Notes under the pieces: model-generated
The model's database searches: none
Told to the model about the DNA's origin: nothing
The model's input: only the letters and a program-made list of their open reading frames with translations
Origin: Methylobacterium sp. PvR107
GTDB taxonomy: Bacteria; Pseudomonadota; Alphaproteobacteria; Rhizobiales; Beijerinckiaceae
Length of the DNA: 64,000 nucleotides
Direction of reading: 5' to 3'
Assembly: GCF_017833295.1 (NCBI RefSeq)
Contig: NZ_JAFIBW010000001.1
Span: 1,426,001 to 1,490,000 of the forward strand
Program-made: the position numbers and the translations under genes
Shown: piece after piece, positions 53,941 to 63,638 of the stretch
Position numbering within the stretch: position 1 is the stretch's first letter
Layout: the number at the start of each line of letters is the position of its first letter

Positions 53941-54903
53941 TTAGCCCTGGATACCGCCTGCGCTGGCGTCATCCAAGCGGGTGACCGCGTCCGCCGTCAG
54001 GGCCAGGCTCGCGGCCCCCAGTAGCTCGTCGAGCTGCGCGACCGTGGTGGCGCTCGCGATCGGAGCGGTGATGCCCGGCCGGGCGATAACCCAGGCCAAT
54101 GCGACCTGGGCCGGGCTCGCGCCCTGTGCTGCCGCCACAGAATCGAGCACGTCGAGCAGCGCCAGGCCGCGGGGATTGAGGTACTTGGCGACGCGATTTT
54201 CGCGGGCACGGCCTGTGGCGTCCTGCGCGGAGCGGTATTTGCCCGTGAGGAAGCCCGCCGCCAGCGAGAAATAGCCGATCACGCCGATCTGCTCCGCGCG
54301 GCAGAGCGGCTCCAGCTCGGCCTCGTAGCCGCGCTCGGCGAGGCTGTAATCGGGCTGGAGGCACTCGTAGCGATGCAGGCCGGACGATTCCGACACGCGA
54401 AGCGCCTCGGTGAGCCGCGCCGCGCTGTAGTTCGAGGCGCCGATGACCCGGACCTTCCCGGCGGCGATCAGGCGCTCGTGGGCCCGCAGGGTCTCCTCCA
54501 GCGGGACCTCGGCATCGTCGACATGGGACTGGTAAAGGTCGATCCTGTCGGTCTGCAGGCGCCGCAGGGAGGCTTCGCAGGCCCGCTCGATGTGCCGGCC
54601 GGACAGGCCCTTGCCGGCCTCGCCCAGATCCATGCCGACCTTGGTGGCGAGCACGATCCGGTCCCGTGCGCCCGGCCGCGCCGAGAGCCAGCGGCCGATC
54701 ACCGTCTCGGATTCGCCGCCGACATGGCCGGGCACCCAGCGCGAATAGACGTCGGCGGTGTCGATGAAGTCGAAGCCACGCTCCACGAACCGGTCGAGGA
54801 TCGCGAACGAGGTCGTCTCGTCGGCGGTCCAGCCGAACACATTGCCGCCGAGGCAGAAGGGCGCGACCGTCAGGTCGGAGCGGCCGATGCGGCGCTTGTC
54901 CAT
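53941..54903 (-). CDS. Aldo/keto reductase
   Basis: A 320-residue NADPH-dependent reductase with a TIM barrel. The catalytic tetrad is in GFDFIDTADVYSRWV (Asp, Tyr), IVLATKVG (Lys) and IDLYQSHVDD (His). The NADPH segment VIARPGITAPIASATTVAQL lies near the end. It lies 5 bases downstream of the MBL-fold gene in the same operon. Aldehyde detoxification is plausible; the substrate is unknown. Confidence 0.9.
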   Translation of the reverse strand: MDKRRIGRSDLTVAPFCLGGNVFGWTADETTSFAILDRFVERGFDFIDTADVYSRWVPGHVGGESETVIGRWLSARPGARDRIVLATKVGMDLGEAGKGLSGRHIERACEASLRRLQTDRIDLYQSHVDDAEVPLEETLRAHERLIAAGKVRVIGASNYSAARLTEALRVSESSGLHRYECLQPDYSLAERGYEAELEPLCRAEQIGVIGYFSLAAGFLTGKYRSAQDATGRARENRVAKYLNPRGLALLDVLDSVAAAQGASPAQVALAWVIARPGITAPIASATTVAQLDELLGAASLALTADAVTRLDDASAGGIQG

Positions 54904-54908
54904 GGTCC

Positions 54909-55553
54909 TCAATCCTGCAGGAACGGGTTCGTGGCGCGCTCCTCGCCGAGCGTGCTGGTCGGGCCGTGGCCCGGGATGAAGGCGATGTCGTCGCCGAGCG
55001 GCAGGACCTTCTCCTTGATCGCCCGGATCAGCTGCTCGTGATTGCCGCCGGGCAGGTCCGTACGGCCGACCGAGCCCTTGAACACCACGTCGCCGACCAG
55101 GGCGAAGCGCGCGTCCCGGCTCACGAACACGACGCTTCCGGGCGAGTGGCCCGGGCAATGAAGGATGTCGAAACCGAGACCGCCCACGGTAACCGCATCG
55201 CCCTCGTCGAGCCAGCGGTCCGGCGTCACCGCCCGGGCTTCGCCCAGGCCGTAATTCGCCGCCGTCTCGGGCAGCGAATCGAGCAGGAACTTGTCGGCTT
55301 GATGCGGACCTTCGATCGGCACGCCGAGGCGCTCGCGCAGCTCGTCAGCCCCGGCCGCGTGATCCACATGGCCGTGGGTCAGCAGTATCTTCTCGACCTG
55401 CACGCCCTGCTCGCGGATCGCCGCCTCGATCCGGTTCAGATCGCCACCGGGATCGACCACGGCGCCGACCTTGGTGGCGTCGTCCCAGATCAGGGTGCAG
55501 TTCTGCTGGAAGGGTGTGACCGGGATGATCCCGGCGCGGGGCGTACCTGGCAT
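54909..55553 (-). CDS. MBL-fold metallo-hydrolase (glyoxalase II-like)
   Basis: A 214-residue metallo-beta-lactamase fold protein. Metal site KILLTHGHVDHAAGADELRE (HxHxDH), a second His in LHCPGHSPGSVVFVSRDARF, an Asp in LVGDVVFKGSVGRTDLPGGN and a final His in DDIAFIPGHGPTSTLGEERA. The order is that of the YcbL/GloB-like group, acting on thioesters such as glutathione conjugates. Operon with aldo/keto reductase supports aldehyde handling. Confidence 0.88.
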   Translation of the reverse strand: MPGTPRAGIIPVTPFQQNCTLIWDDATKVGAVVDPGGDLNRIEAAIREQGVQVEKILLTHGHVDHAAGADELRERLGVPIEGPHQADKFLLDSLPETAANYGLGEARAVTPDRWLDEGDAVTVGGLGFDILHCPGHSPGSVVFVSRDARFALVGDVVFKGSVGRTDLPGGNHEQLIRAIKEKVLPLGDDIAFIPGHGPTSTLGEERATNPFLQD

Positions 55554-55642
55554 GTCGTTCCGCGGGTTGGCGGCGCCGCTCGGGACGCCTTCAGGCGGAT
55601 TCTAGCGCAGAACGCGGGCGGGCGGCACCCTGTGCGGCCCGC

Positions 55643-56026
55643 TCAGGCCGCATCGCCCCTGGGGCGGCGCAGGCCATCGTGAAGCGCCAGCATCTCGGCC
55701 ATGCCGAGCGCCCGCCTGCTCCACCGGGTCTCCGCGGTGTTGACCTGCGTGAACCGGTCGTGGGACCGTCCGCCATAGGCGCCGAACAGGGCCCTGCCGG
55801 CCTCGAATGCATCGTCACCCGGGGCCGTCTCGTCCGGCCGTTCGATCCGGTAGGACGGCCGCGGCGATCGACCGGTCACGCCGATCCGCACCCAGGCGTC
55901 TCCGTAATGCTTCTGGCACATCCGCATCGTGATCAGAACCTGGCGCAGATAGGCTTCGCTGTCGGCGAGATCCGGCAGGATATCGGCGATCGTGGCGTCC
56001 GCGGGATAATGCTTCGTCCGGGCCAT
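55643..56026 (-). CDS. Hypothetical cytoplasmic protein
   Basis: A 127-residue protein: MARTKHYPADATIADILPDL, then helical ADSEAYLRQVLITMRMCQKH and a C-terminal part HDRFTQVNTAETRWSRRALG. No family recognised. It lies 67 bases after the GH13 gene and 89 before the MBL gene on the same strand, so it probably belongs to that operon. Confidence 0.55.
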   Translation of the reverse strand: MARTKHYPADATIADILPDLADSEAYLRQVLITMRMCQKHYGDAWVRIGVTGRSPRPSYRIERPDETAPGDDAFEAGRALFGAYGGRSHDRFTQVNTAETRWSRRALGMAEMLALHDGLRRPRGDAA

Positions 56027-56093
56027 GTCCTACCTCGCTCCGGCATGTCCTACCGGCTCGGGCGGCCGGGCGCGAGGCGAAAACCGGCATCAC

Positions 56094-57761
56094 TCACGCC
56101 GGTCGCCGCTTCAGCAGCGCGTCGAGCCCGCCGATGCGGAACCAATGGTAGCCGTAGCCCTCCAGGAACAGGCAATGCGTGCCGTCGTCTCCCACCTCGC
56201 TGCGTGATCCGGTGAGGACATCGACCAGTACGTCGTGCTTCGGATCGTCGCTGCCGGATGCCAGGGCAATCTCCAGAGGCTCCGCCGCAAGATTGTGCAC
56301 GCAAAGCACGGCGTTGCCGCGCCATTCGTAGCGCAATGCCAGCACCGAATTCTTGCCCGTCGGGATGGCGACGACGTCGCCCCAGCCGATCTCCGGGGTC
56401 TCCTTGCGTTGCCGGATGATGCTCTGCATCCAGTTGAGCAGCGAGTCCCGCTCGTGACGCTGGTCGGCGACGTTGACATGGGCATGACCGTAGGGGCCAT
56501 GGTCGATCACCGGGAGCACGGTTGTGTCGGCCTGCGAGAAGCCGCCCTGGCGCTCGCCGGTCCACTGCATCGGCGTGCGGGCGCAGTCACGCTCCTTCAG
56601 CGCGAGATCGTCGCCCATGCCGATCTCGTCGCCGTAGCGCAGCACCGGCGTCCCCGGCAGGGTGAACATCAGCGAGTAGGCCATCCGGATGCGGCGCGGG
56701 TCGCCCGCCAGCATCGGGGCGAAGCGGCGGCGGATACCCCGGTCGTAGAGCTGCATGTGCTTTTCCGGTCCGAACTCTGCGAACACGGCCCGCTGCTGCG
56801 CCTCGGTGAGCCGCCCCAGATCGAGCTCGTCGTGATTGCGCAGGAAGATGCCCCACTGGCACGAGAGCGGGCGCGGCTTCGTCTTCTCGATCGCCTTGAC
56901 GAGCGGCCGGGCATCATGCGCCGCCAGGGCGTAGAACGTCCCTTGGTTCACTTGGAAGTTGAACATCATGTGCATGCGGTCGGCGTCGTCGCCGAAATAG
57001 TCGAGATCCTGCTTCGGCAGGATGTTGGCCTCGGCCAGGATGATGGCGTCGCCCTGGCGCCATTGGAGGAACTCGCGCAGGTCGCGCAGCATCTCGAACT
57101 GCTCGCGCGGCTTGCCTCCGACATCGGCGCCCTTCTCGGCGATCACGAACGGAACCGCATCCATGCGGAAGCCGGAGACGCCGAGCTGGATCCAGAAGCC
57201 CATGATCTTCAGAATCTCGGCCATCACCTCGGGATTGGCGGTGTTCAGATCCGGCTGGAAGTTGAAGAAGCGGTGGAAGTACCAAGCCTTGGCCTTCGCG
57301 TCGTAGGTCCAGGTCGATTTCTGAACGCCGGGGAAGACCATACCCTCGTCGGCGCTGGCGGGACGCTCCGTCGACCAGACGTACCAATCGCGGAACGGCG
57401 AATCCGGGTCGGACCGGGCCGACTGGAACCAGGGGTGCTGGTCTGAGGTGTGGTTGACCACGAGGTCGATGAGGACGCGCAGCCCCCGCTGCTTGGCCGC
57501 ATGGGTGAAGGCGACGAAATCGCCGAGCGAGCCGTAATCCGGATCGACGCCGTAATAATCCGCGATGTCGTAGCCGCCGTCCTTCTTGGGCGAAGGCTGG
57601 AACGGCATAAGCCACACCGCGGTGGCGCCCAGGCCCTGGATGTAGTCGAGGCGGCGCTCGAGCCCGGCGAAGTCGCCGATCCCGTCACCGTTGGCGTCCA
57701 TGAAGGTGCCGACGGACAGGCAGTAGATGACGGCGTTCTTGTACCACAGGTCGGTGATCAT
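56094..57761 (-). CDS. GH13 alpha-glucosidase/trehalose synthase-like enzyme
   Basis: A 555-residue GH13 enzyme. The nucleophile Asp is in LGVSGFRMDAVPFVI (near 200), the acid/base Glu in AIILAEANILPKQDLDYFGD (near 242) and the third Asp in GIFLRNHDELDLGRLTEAQQ. The block VIYCLSVGTFMDANGDGIGD and the calcium-like loop at the N-terminus resemble trehalose synthase (maltose to trehalose) and amylomaltase-like enzymes. The C-terminal beta domain is complete. Trehalose synthases usually have maltokinase fusions or neighbours; none here, so exact activity is open. Confidence 0.82.
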   Translation of the reverse strand: MITDLWYKNAVIYCLSVGTFMDANGDGIGDFAGLERRLDYIQGLGATAVWLMPFQPSPKKDGGYDIADYYGVDPDYGSLGDFVAFTHAAKQRGLRVLIDLVVNHTSDQHPWFQSARSDPDSPFRDWYVWSTERPASADEGMVFPGVQKSTWTYDAKAKAWYFHRFFNFQPDLNTANPEVMAEILKIMGFWIQLGVSGFRMDAVPFVIAEKGADVGGKPREQFEMLRDLREFLQWRQGDAIILAEANILPKQDLDYFGDDADRMHMMFNFQVNQGTFYALAAHDARPLVKAIEKTKPRPLSCQWGIFLRNHDELDLGRLTEAQQRAVFAEFGPEKHMQLYDRGIRRRFAPMLAGDPRRIRMAYSLMFTLPGTPVLRYGDEIGMGDDLALKERDCARTPMQWTGERQGGFSQADTTVLPVIDHGPYGHAHVNVADQRHERDSLLNWMQSIIRQRKETPEIGWGDVVAIPTGKNSVLALRYEWRGNAVLCVHNLAAEPLEIALASGSDDPKHDVLVDVLTGSRSEVGDDGTHCLFLEGYGYHWFRIGGLDALLKRRPA

Positions 57762-57918
57762 GCGGGCCCCCCGGCGATTGCGCGCATGACGAACGTAGGA
57801 CCCCGCGAAAGCGTTGCCGTTCGCCGCGTCCTTAAAACAGCCGCGTTGTGCACGCCCTGTTCAGGCGCGCGACCGGAAGGTCCGCGCCCGCCCCGTTGCG
57901 CCCCCGAATCCGGCCTGC

Positions 57919-60900
57919 ATGAACGCCATCCTGATCAAGCTGTTCGCGACCGCCCTCACGCTGAGCCAGGTCACGACCCGGCCGGACGCGGTCCGGACGC
58001 AGTTCGATCCCGCCACCGACGGGCCCGAGGTTGTGCGCCTGCTGCGCGACGGCTGCGCCCACATGCGCAAGGCCTTCGACATCGAGGATATCAACCTCGA
58101 CGAGCTGATCACCACCGCGATGGAGGATCCGACCAGCGTCGCCGGGCCGTCGGCGCCCAAGATCCTGCACGGGCTGGATCTGAATGAGCTCAACACGAGC
58201 TACAAGCAGTTCTGCAAGGGTGAGAACCCGCCCAACTCGCCCTTCGACGCGAAAGCGGTCATCGCGTTCTACGACAACGCCACCAAGGATTTGCCGAGCG
58301 CAGAGGCCCTCCGCGACAAGGCGCTGCCGGGCATGACCCGGATCCTCGACGGGGCCGGCAAGCCCTTCGCCGAGGCCTCGGAGCCGAACGGCCGGCGGAT
58401 CGTCGTGCCGATCACCGCAGTGCCGACGCTGGTGCAGAAGGCCTTCATCGCCGCCGAGGACAAGCGGTTCGAGAGCCATCACGGCATCGACGAGCGCGGC
58501 GTGATCCGCGCCTTCATCGGCAATCTCGCCTCGCCGGGCCGGCCTGCGGGCGGCTCGACCATCACCCAGCAGGTGGTGAAGAACCTCTCGGTGGGCGACG
58601 ACGTCACCTACGAGCGCAAGATCCGCGAGATGATCGTCGCGTCGCGGCTGGAGCGCATCCTCACCAAGCCGCAGATCCTCGGGCTTTACCTCAACGGCAT
58701 CTATCTCGGGCGCGGAGCCTACGGCATCGAGATGGCGGCGGAGAGCTATTTCGGGAAGCCGGTCGGACAATTGACTCTGCCGGAAGCCGCGCTGCTCGCC
58801 GGCATGCCCAAGGGGCCGAACTTCTACAGCCCCGACAAGTACCCTGAACGGGCGCGGGAGCGGCGCGCCTACGTGCTGGCCAGGCTCAAGGAGGACGGCA
58901 CGATCACGGATGCCGAGATGAGCGCCGCCATCAAGGCCGATCTCGGCCTGAAGCCGATCGAGACGGCGCGGCGCGATTCCGGCTTCTACCTCGTCGACTT
59001 CCTCAACCGGGAGGCCCGGACGTTCGCGGGGGTGGATTCCCTCACCTCCGGCTCGATGACGGTCCGCTCGACGATCAATGCCGGGTTGCAGCGGGCCGTC
59101 GAGGAGGCGCTGCAGGACGGACTGGCGAATTACGAGCGCGCCACGGGGCGGCAGAGCTATACGGGGCCAGAGCTCAACCTCGCCGACAGCGTCCGGCGCA
59201 TCCAGGCGGCGACGCCCGCGCCGGAGGGATCGCCGCAGGCCGCGCCGAGCGTCACTGGTGCGCGGTCGGACGCGATCAAGCCCGACACCAAGACCCTGAG
59301 GGCCGAGAAGGCTGCGGTCGCCGCGACGTCGGCGCCGAAGCCGGCATGGCTGCGCGCGCTCGAGAGTGCGCGCCCGGTGCTCTACGACGTCCGCTGGCCG
59401 ATGGCGGTGGTGCTGGACGCGGGACGCGGCGCGGTCCGGGTCGGGCTGGCCGACGGCCGCATCGCCAGCCTCGATCCGGGCGTCGCCCGCGGACGGCTGC
59501 AGCAATACGACGTCGTGCGGGTGAAGCTGACCGGTGCCAAGGGCGGTGTGCGGGCCCAGATCCGCGTACGGCCCACCGTCCAGGGCGCCGCGCTGGTGCT
59601 GGAGAACCAGACAGGCCGGATCCTCGCGATGGCCGGCGGATTCTCCTACCCGCTGAGCCAGCTCAACCGCGTCACCCAGACCGTGCGCCAGCCCGGCTCG
59701 ACGCTGAAGCCGCTCACCTATCTGGCCGCCCTCAACGCTGGACTTCAGCCCAACACCCTGGTGATGGACTCGCCCGTCACCCTGCCGCCAATCGGCGGGG
59801 CCGGCGATTCGTGGTCGCCGAAGAACTACGAGGGCGGCGGATCCGGGCCGACGACCCTGCGGCGGGGCCTCGAATTCTCGAAGAACCTCGTCACCGCCCG
59901 CCTGCTTCAGGGCGGCATCGCTCCGAAGGCTCCGGCGAGCCTGAAGCGGGTCTGCGATATCGCCCTGGAGGCGCAGATCTACGCCGAGTGCGAGCCCTAC
60001 TACCCCTTCGTTCTCGGGGCCCAGCCGGTGCGGATGCTCGACCTCGCGGGCTTCTACGCGGCCGTCGCCAACGAGGGCGCGCGGCCGGCGCCTTACGCCC
60101 TCGAATCCGTCGAGCGGGACGGGAAGGCGCTCTACACACACGCGGCCCGCGAGCCCGTCCGCATCGGCTCGGCCGATCGCGTGGCCTTCTACCAGCTCAA
60201 GACCATGCTTCAGGGCGTGACCCAGCACGGCACCGCGGCGGCGCTGGCAAAGTTCTCGCCCTACGTGGCCGGCAAGACCGGCACTTCGGAGAACGAGAAC
60301 GACGCGTGGTTCGCGGGCCTGACCAACGAGATCACCGTCGTGGTCTGGGTCGGCTACGACAATGCCGACGGCAGCCGCAAGACGCTCGGCCGCGGCCAGA
60401 CCGGTGGACACGTCTCTGTCCCGATCGCCTCGACGATTCTCCAGGCGGCCTGGGCCAACGGCATCGCGAAGACGCCGTTGCGAGGCCCCTCCCCGGAGGC
60501 CCGGCCGTTCATCGCCGACATGGCCGTCGATCCGCGCAGCGGCGTCCGGGTCGCGGGCGGCGGCTTCCTCGAGCATTTCCGCACCAGCGGCGATGGCAAG
60601 ATGGCCGACACGCAGTACCGCCTCGTGCCGCGCGAGACGCTCTACGCCATGCGCCCCGATGCCGAGGATGGCGACCTCACCGGTGCCGAGGACGGGGCCA
60701 GCGTCGCGGGCGACGCGTATGGCAACATGACCGGTGAGCGGTCGCGCCCCGATCTGCTCGACCCGTTCGGCGAGCGTCCCGCGGCGCCGCGCAGCCGCCG
60801 CGCGCAGGGTGATCTGGACCCCTATGGCCAGGATCCCTACAGGGAGAGCTACAAGCCCTGGCCGGGCCAGACCACGCGCACGCCCTTCGGGGACGACGAG

Positions 60901-60960
60901 GCGCGTCGGCCGCGGCGGCGCGATCCGGACTACCTGTTCGGCGAAGACCCCGGCTACTGA
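57919..60960 (+). CDS. Class A penicillin-binding protein (PBP1a-like)
   Basis: A 1013-residue bifunctional peptidoglycan synthase. Glycosyltransferase: Glu near 180 in AFIAAEDKRFESHHGIDERG, then GGSTITQQVVKNLSVG and YLNGIYLGRGAYGIEMAAES. Transpeptidase: Ser near 592 in RQPGSTLKPLTYLAALNAGL (SxxK), SKN in LEFSKNLVTARLL and KTGT near 788 in VAGKTGTSENENDAWFAGLT. A long disordered C-terminus (about 120 residues, rich in Arg, Asp, Pro, Gly) follows. The N-terminal hydrophobic stretch NAILIKLFATALTLSQV is weak for a membrane anchor, so the true start or a longer N-terminus may be missed. Confidence 0.92.
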   Translation: MNAILIKLFATALTLSQVTTRPDAVRTQFDPATDGPEVVRLLRDGCAHMRKAFDIEDINLDELITTAMEDPTSVAGPSAPKILHGLDLNELNTSYKQFCKGENPPNSPFDAKAVIAFYDNATKDLPSAEALRDKALPGMTRILDGAGKPFAEASEPNGRRIVVPITAVPTLVQKAFIAAEDKRFESHHGIDERGVIRAFIGNLASPGRPAGGSTITQQVVKNLSVGDDVTYERKIREMIVASRLERILTKPQILGLYLNGIYLGRGAYGIEMAAESYFGKPVGQLTLPEAALLAGMPKGPNFYSPDKYPERARERRAYVLARLKEDGTITDAEMSAAIKADLGLKPIETARRDSGFYLVDFLNREARTFAGVDSLTSGSMTVRSTINAGLQRAVEEALQDGLANYERATGRQSYTGPELNLADSVRRIQAATPAPEGSPQAAPSVTGARSDAIKPDTKTLRAEKAAVAATSAPKPAWLRALESARPVLYDVRWPMAVVLDAGRGAVRVGLADGRIASLDPGVARGRLQQYDVVRVKLTGAKGGVRAQIRVRPTVQGAALVLENQTGRILAMAGGFSYPLSQLNRVTQTVRQPGSTLKPLTYLAALNAGLQPNTLVMDSPVTLPPIGGAGDSWSPKNYEGGGSGPTTLRRGLEFSKNLVTARLLQGGIAPKAPASLKRVCDIALEAQIYAECEPYYPFVLGAQPVRMLDLAGFYAAVANEGARPAPYALESVERDGKALYTHAAREPVRIGSADRVAFYQLKTMLQGVTQHGTAAALAKFSPYVAGKTGTSENENDAWFAGLTNEITVVVWVGYDNADGSRKTLGRGQTGGHVSVPIASTILQAAWANGIAKTPLRGPSPEARPFIADMAVDPRSGVRVAGGGFLEHFRTSGDGKMADTQYRLVPRETLYAMRPDAEDGDLTGAEDGASVAGDAYGNMTGERSRPDLLDPFGERPAAPRSRRAQGDLDPYGQDPYRESYKPWPGQTTRTPFGDDEARRPRRRDPDYLFGEDPGY

Positions 60961-60976
60961 CCGCCCTCTCCGAGAG

Positions 60977-62041
60977 ATGAGATCCCCGTTGCGAACGCAG
61001 TTTCCTGCCGCCCTTGCCCTCGCCCTCGTGGCCGCCACTCCGGTCTGCGCCCAGACGCCGGCCGCCAGCACGGCGGGGGTACCGGGATCCGAGCGGATCA
61101 AGGAGGTGCCCTCGGTCTCCGCGATTGATCCGGCGGCGATCAAGCCGGGCCAGATCCTGTTCACGGATCATCGCGACAACCCGACCGCGCCGGAGAACGG
61201 CCTGATTCCGTATCTCGACTGGCAGAAGGCCCGCCCGGCCGAAGCCGCCGCGCTCGCGCCCTACCCCGGCTACAAGGAACCCGACTATACCGTCACGGTG
61301 AACGGCGTGACCAAGCCGCGGCACGAGACCCTCAAGATCTACGTGGCGGAGGGGCGCTTCATCGTTCCGCGCCCGCCGGAGGCGATCGACGTCGCGTCCT
61401 TCGCCAACCTCGCCTTCGTCCAGAAGATGGATCCGGCGATCAAGCACCGCGCGGTGTCGGAAAATGACGTGACGCCGAACAAGGACCCGGCCGCTTCCTT
61501 CGCCAAGCGCCCCGACCGCCCGTGGTGCGAGGGCGCGGGCGCCTGCATCGAATCCCGCTACGATCTCGAAGGCAAGCTGCCGCTCGGCGTGAAGCTCGCC
61601 AACAAGCTCGAGGAAGGCTCGGCCAAGAAGATCGCCGAGTACGTCTCGTTTCAGAGCGAGCTCAGGGTGCTCGGGCCCGATCAGGCTGCGCCGCTGAAGG
61701 CGCTTACCAAAGTGGACACCTCGGTGACCGGCGGGCTGGAGCAGACGATCTTCTGGGTCAACCAGATCCTGCGCTTCGGCAAGTTCCTGGCCGTGTTCCA
61801 GCCGATGCCGAACGATCCGACCAAGACGGTGGTCACCACATACATGGCCCTGGCGATCAAGGGCGACGTCCTCGACCGCAAGGCCGAGTACGCACGCGTG
61901 CCCGTGTTCAAGAACCTGCTCCCCGCGCAGGTGCTGATGGGCAATTCGAGCTTCAACACCGGAAACTCGATCAGCGCCGGCCTGCCGGTCTACGCCCGGA
62001 ACCGCATCACGACCTTCGCGGACGCCCTCGCCAAGCGGTGA
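60977..62041 (+). CDS. Secreted hypothetical protein
   Basis: A 354-residue protein with a signal peptide (FPAALALALVAATPVCA, cleaved after AQT). The mature part has AAIKPGQILFTDHRDNPTAP, PGYKEPDYTVTVNGVTKPRH and a C-terminal part with QTIFWVNQILRFGKFLAVFQ. A Cys pair in RPWCEGAGACIESRYD may form a disulfide. No family recognised. GAGAG precedes the ATG; it follows the PBP gene by 16 bases, so it may be part of the envelope unit. Confidence 0.65.
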   Translation: MRSPLRTQFPAALALALVAATPVCAQTPAASTAGVPGSERIKEVPSVSAIDPAAIKPGQILFTDHRDNPTAPENGLIPYLDWQKARPAEAAALAPYPGYKEPDYTVTVNGVTKPRHETLKIYVAEGRFIVPRPPEAIDVASFANLAFVQKMDPAIKHRAVSENDVTPNKDPAASFAKRPDRPWCEGAGACIESRYDLEGKLPLGVKLANKLEEGSAKKIAEYVSFQSELRVLGPDQAAPLKALTKVDTSVTGGLEQTIFWVNQILRFGKFLAVFQPMPNDPTKTVVTTYMALAIKGDVLDRKAEYARVPVFKNLLPAQVLMGNSSFNTGNSISAGLPVYARNRITTFADALAKR

Positions 62042-62060
62042 GGCGCCCGCCGGTCCTCGC

Positions 62061-62276
62061 TCACATGCCGCGGTTGCCGATCGTCGGCAGGCTCGGCTGC
62101 GTGTAGGCGCGGTTCACGTCGCGGCGGGTCTGAGTGCCGTTGGTGTTGCTGGAGGCCCGGTAGTTGTCGAAGTTGAAGCTCTCGGCAAGCCCGCTGCGGG
62201 AATCCGGGCCATCGGTCGCGCAGGCGCCGAGGCCGCCGATCGTCAGCACGGTAAGGGCGAGAAGGGTGAAGCGCAT
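62061..62276 (-). CDS. Small lipoprotein
   Basis: A 71-residue protein with a lipoprotein signal (MRFTLLALTVLTIGGLGAC, lipobox LGAC). The mature part is short and Asn/Thr-rich (FNFDNYRASSNTNGTQTRRD). No family recognised. It converges with the upstream secreted-protein gene. Confidence 0.6.
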   Translation of the reverse strand: MRFTLLALTVLTIGGLGACATDGPDSRSGLAESFNFDNYRASSNTNGTQTRRDVNRAYTQPSLPTIGNRGM

Positions 62277-62544
62277 TCTGGATCCTGACAGGTGCCGGGT
62301 CCGACGATGGACTGATATCGCCCGGCCGGTGCCAAAGTTGGGGACGTCGCCGCATGGTCAGGGCTCGGGAGGATCCGTCAAGGGCGGCCGCCAACCGTAA
62401 ATTCGTTCTGCCGCCTCCGATGCGCAGCGGCCACGGAAAATCCACCTTGCCTGCGCTTAACCGCGGATAGAGGCCGGCAATCGTGTTGAGCAGCGCTCTC
62501 CCCCTCTGGCGAATCCGGGCCTTTTCGGGCGACAACCCTCGGCA

Positions 62545-62793
62545 ATGAGCAACGTCTTGCCCTTCCGACCGCGCCCGCCCGTCACCCGGCTCGCCCGCTG
62601 CGAAGTCGTGACCGTAGCCGGTGATATGCTGAATCTTCTCGAGCAGCTCGAGGACGTCAGCGCCCGCGCCGCCGCGATGGGCCGTCCCGCGCTCGAGGTG
62701 GAGCGCACGGTCCAGCATCTCCTCGACGCCGTCAGCGCCGTCGAGCGTGCCCTCGACTGCATCGGCGAAGGCGAGCAATCAGCTCCAGCCTAA
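62545..62793 (+). CDS. Small hypothetical protein
   Basis: An 82-residue protein, MSNVLPFRPRPPVTRLARCE, then helical VAGDMLNLLEQLEDVSARAA and VERTVQHLLDAVSAVERALD. The strongly helical, even spacing of charged residues fits a real cytoplasmic protein, though no family is recognised. No signal. Confidence 0.5.
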   Translation: MSNVLPFRPRPPVTRLARCEVVTVAGDMLNLLEQLEDVSARAAAMGRPALEVERTVQHLLDAVSAVERALDCIGEGEQSAPA

Positions 62794-62977
62794 GGCGGAT
62801 CGATCGCGCAACGCTGCCGATCTAGCACAATCGATCGACGATCCGAGCTGTCGAATACCCGACTGTCGGCGCAACATCTCTTCGGCCCCAGCAGAGCGCC
62901 AATATTCCGGAACCCGATCGCGCAGCTTGCGGTTGAAGGTCGGATGCTCGCGTCGGGCGTCGTATCCGGAGGACGCT

Positions 62978-63622
62978 ATGAGGCTACGCACGGGCAGCAT
63001 GCTGGCTGTCATCGCCGCTGCCGGGCTTCTGGCCGGGTCCGCGATCCGCGCCGAGGCGGCCGAGCTTGGCTTTCTTGAAATGCTGTTCGGCGCACGACCG
63101 GCTCCGCAGCAGGCGCAGGAGGCGCAGCCGGTGCCGTCGCACGCCCCGGCCTATGCCCCCGCCTACGGACGTCGTTACACGCCGCGGCTCGGCGCAGCCC
63201 GGCGGCGCTTCCAGACCCGTTACGCGGCATTGCCGGTTCGCATCCATGTCAAGGAGGCCGACACCAGCCCGCGGCAGGTGTCGATCGACATGAAGGGGGG
63301 CGCCACGGCAGCTTTGCTGAAGGACGAGACGCTGCGGCCCGGCGATATCGTGGTGCTGAATTCCGGCGCCCGGGTGTTCACCGGCGATCCCGACAGGCGT
63401 CACGCGATCCGGGATTTCGAGCCGGTCCAGACCTCGCGCTACGTCAGCAAGGGAACCCGGAAGGTCCTGGCCGGTCTGTTCACGCCGATCGGCGCGACGC
63501 CGTCTCAGGTGGCCCGCCGCATGGTGGCACAGGCGAGCAAGGTCGCGGCACCGGTCGCGACGCCGATCCCCACCGAGAAGACGGCGATGCGGGTGATCAA
63601 CCCGTGGCAGAGCGCGCAGTGA
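62978..63622 (+). CDS. Exported hypothetical protein
   Basis: A 214-residue protein with a signal peptide (MLAVIAAAGLLAGSAIRAEA, cut near AEAAEL). A Pro/Ala/Tyr-rich linker (PSHAPAYAPAYGRRYTPRLG) leads to a compact domain: PVRIHVKEADTSPRQVSIDM, LRPGDIVVLNSGARVFTGDP and FEPVQTSRYVSKGTRKVLAG. The domain resembles small extracellular beta-fold proteins of cell-wall or capsule loci. GGAGGA precedes the ATG. It converges with the Wza-like gene. Confidence 0.6.
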   Translation: MRLRTGSMLAVIAAAGLLAGSAIRAEAAELGFLEMLFGARPAPQQAQEAQPVPSHAPAYAPAYGRRYTPRLGAARRRFQTRYAALPVRIHVKEADTSPRQVSIDMKGGATAALLKDETLRPGDIVVLNSGARVFTGDPDRRHAIRDFEPVQTSRYVSKGTRKVLAGLFTPIGATPSQVARRMVAQASKVAAPVATPIPTEKTAMRVINPWQSAQ

Positions 63623-63638
63623 TCCGACCGGGCGTCGC

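Noticed and set aside
57832..61164. A very long open frame on the minus strand opposite the penicillin-binding protein
   Set aside because: It is antisense to a clearly recognised gene, has no domain and is explained by high G+C codon bias.
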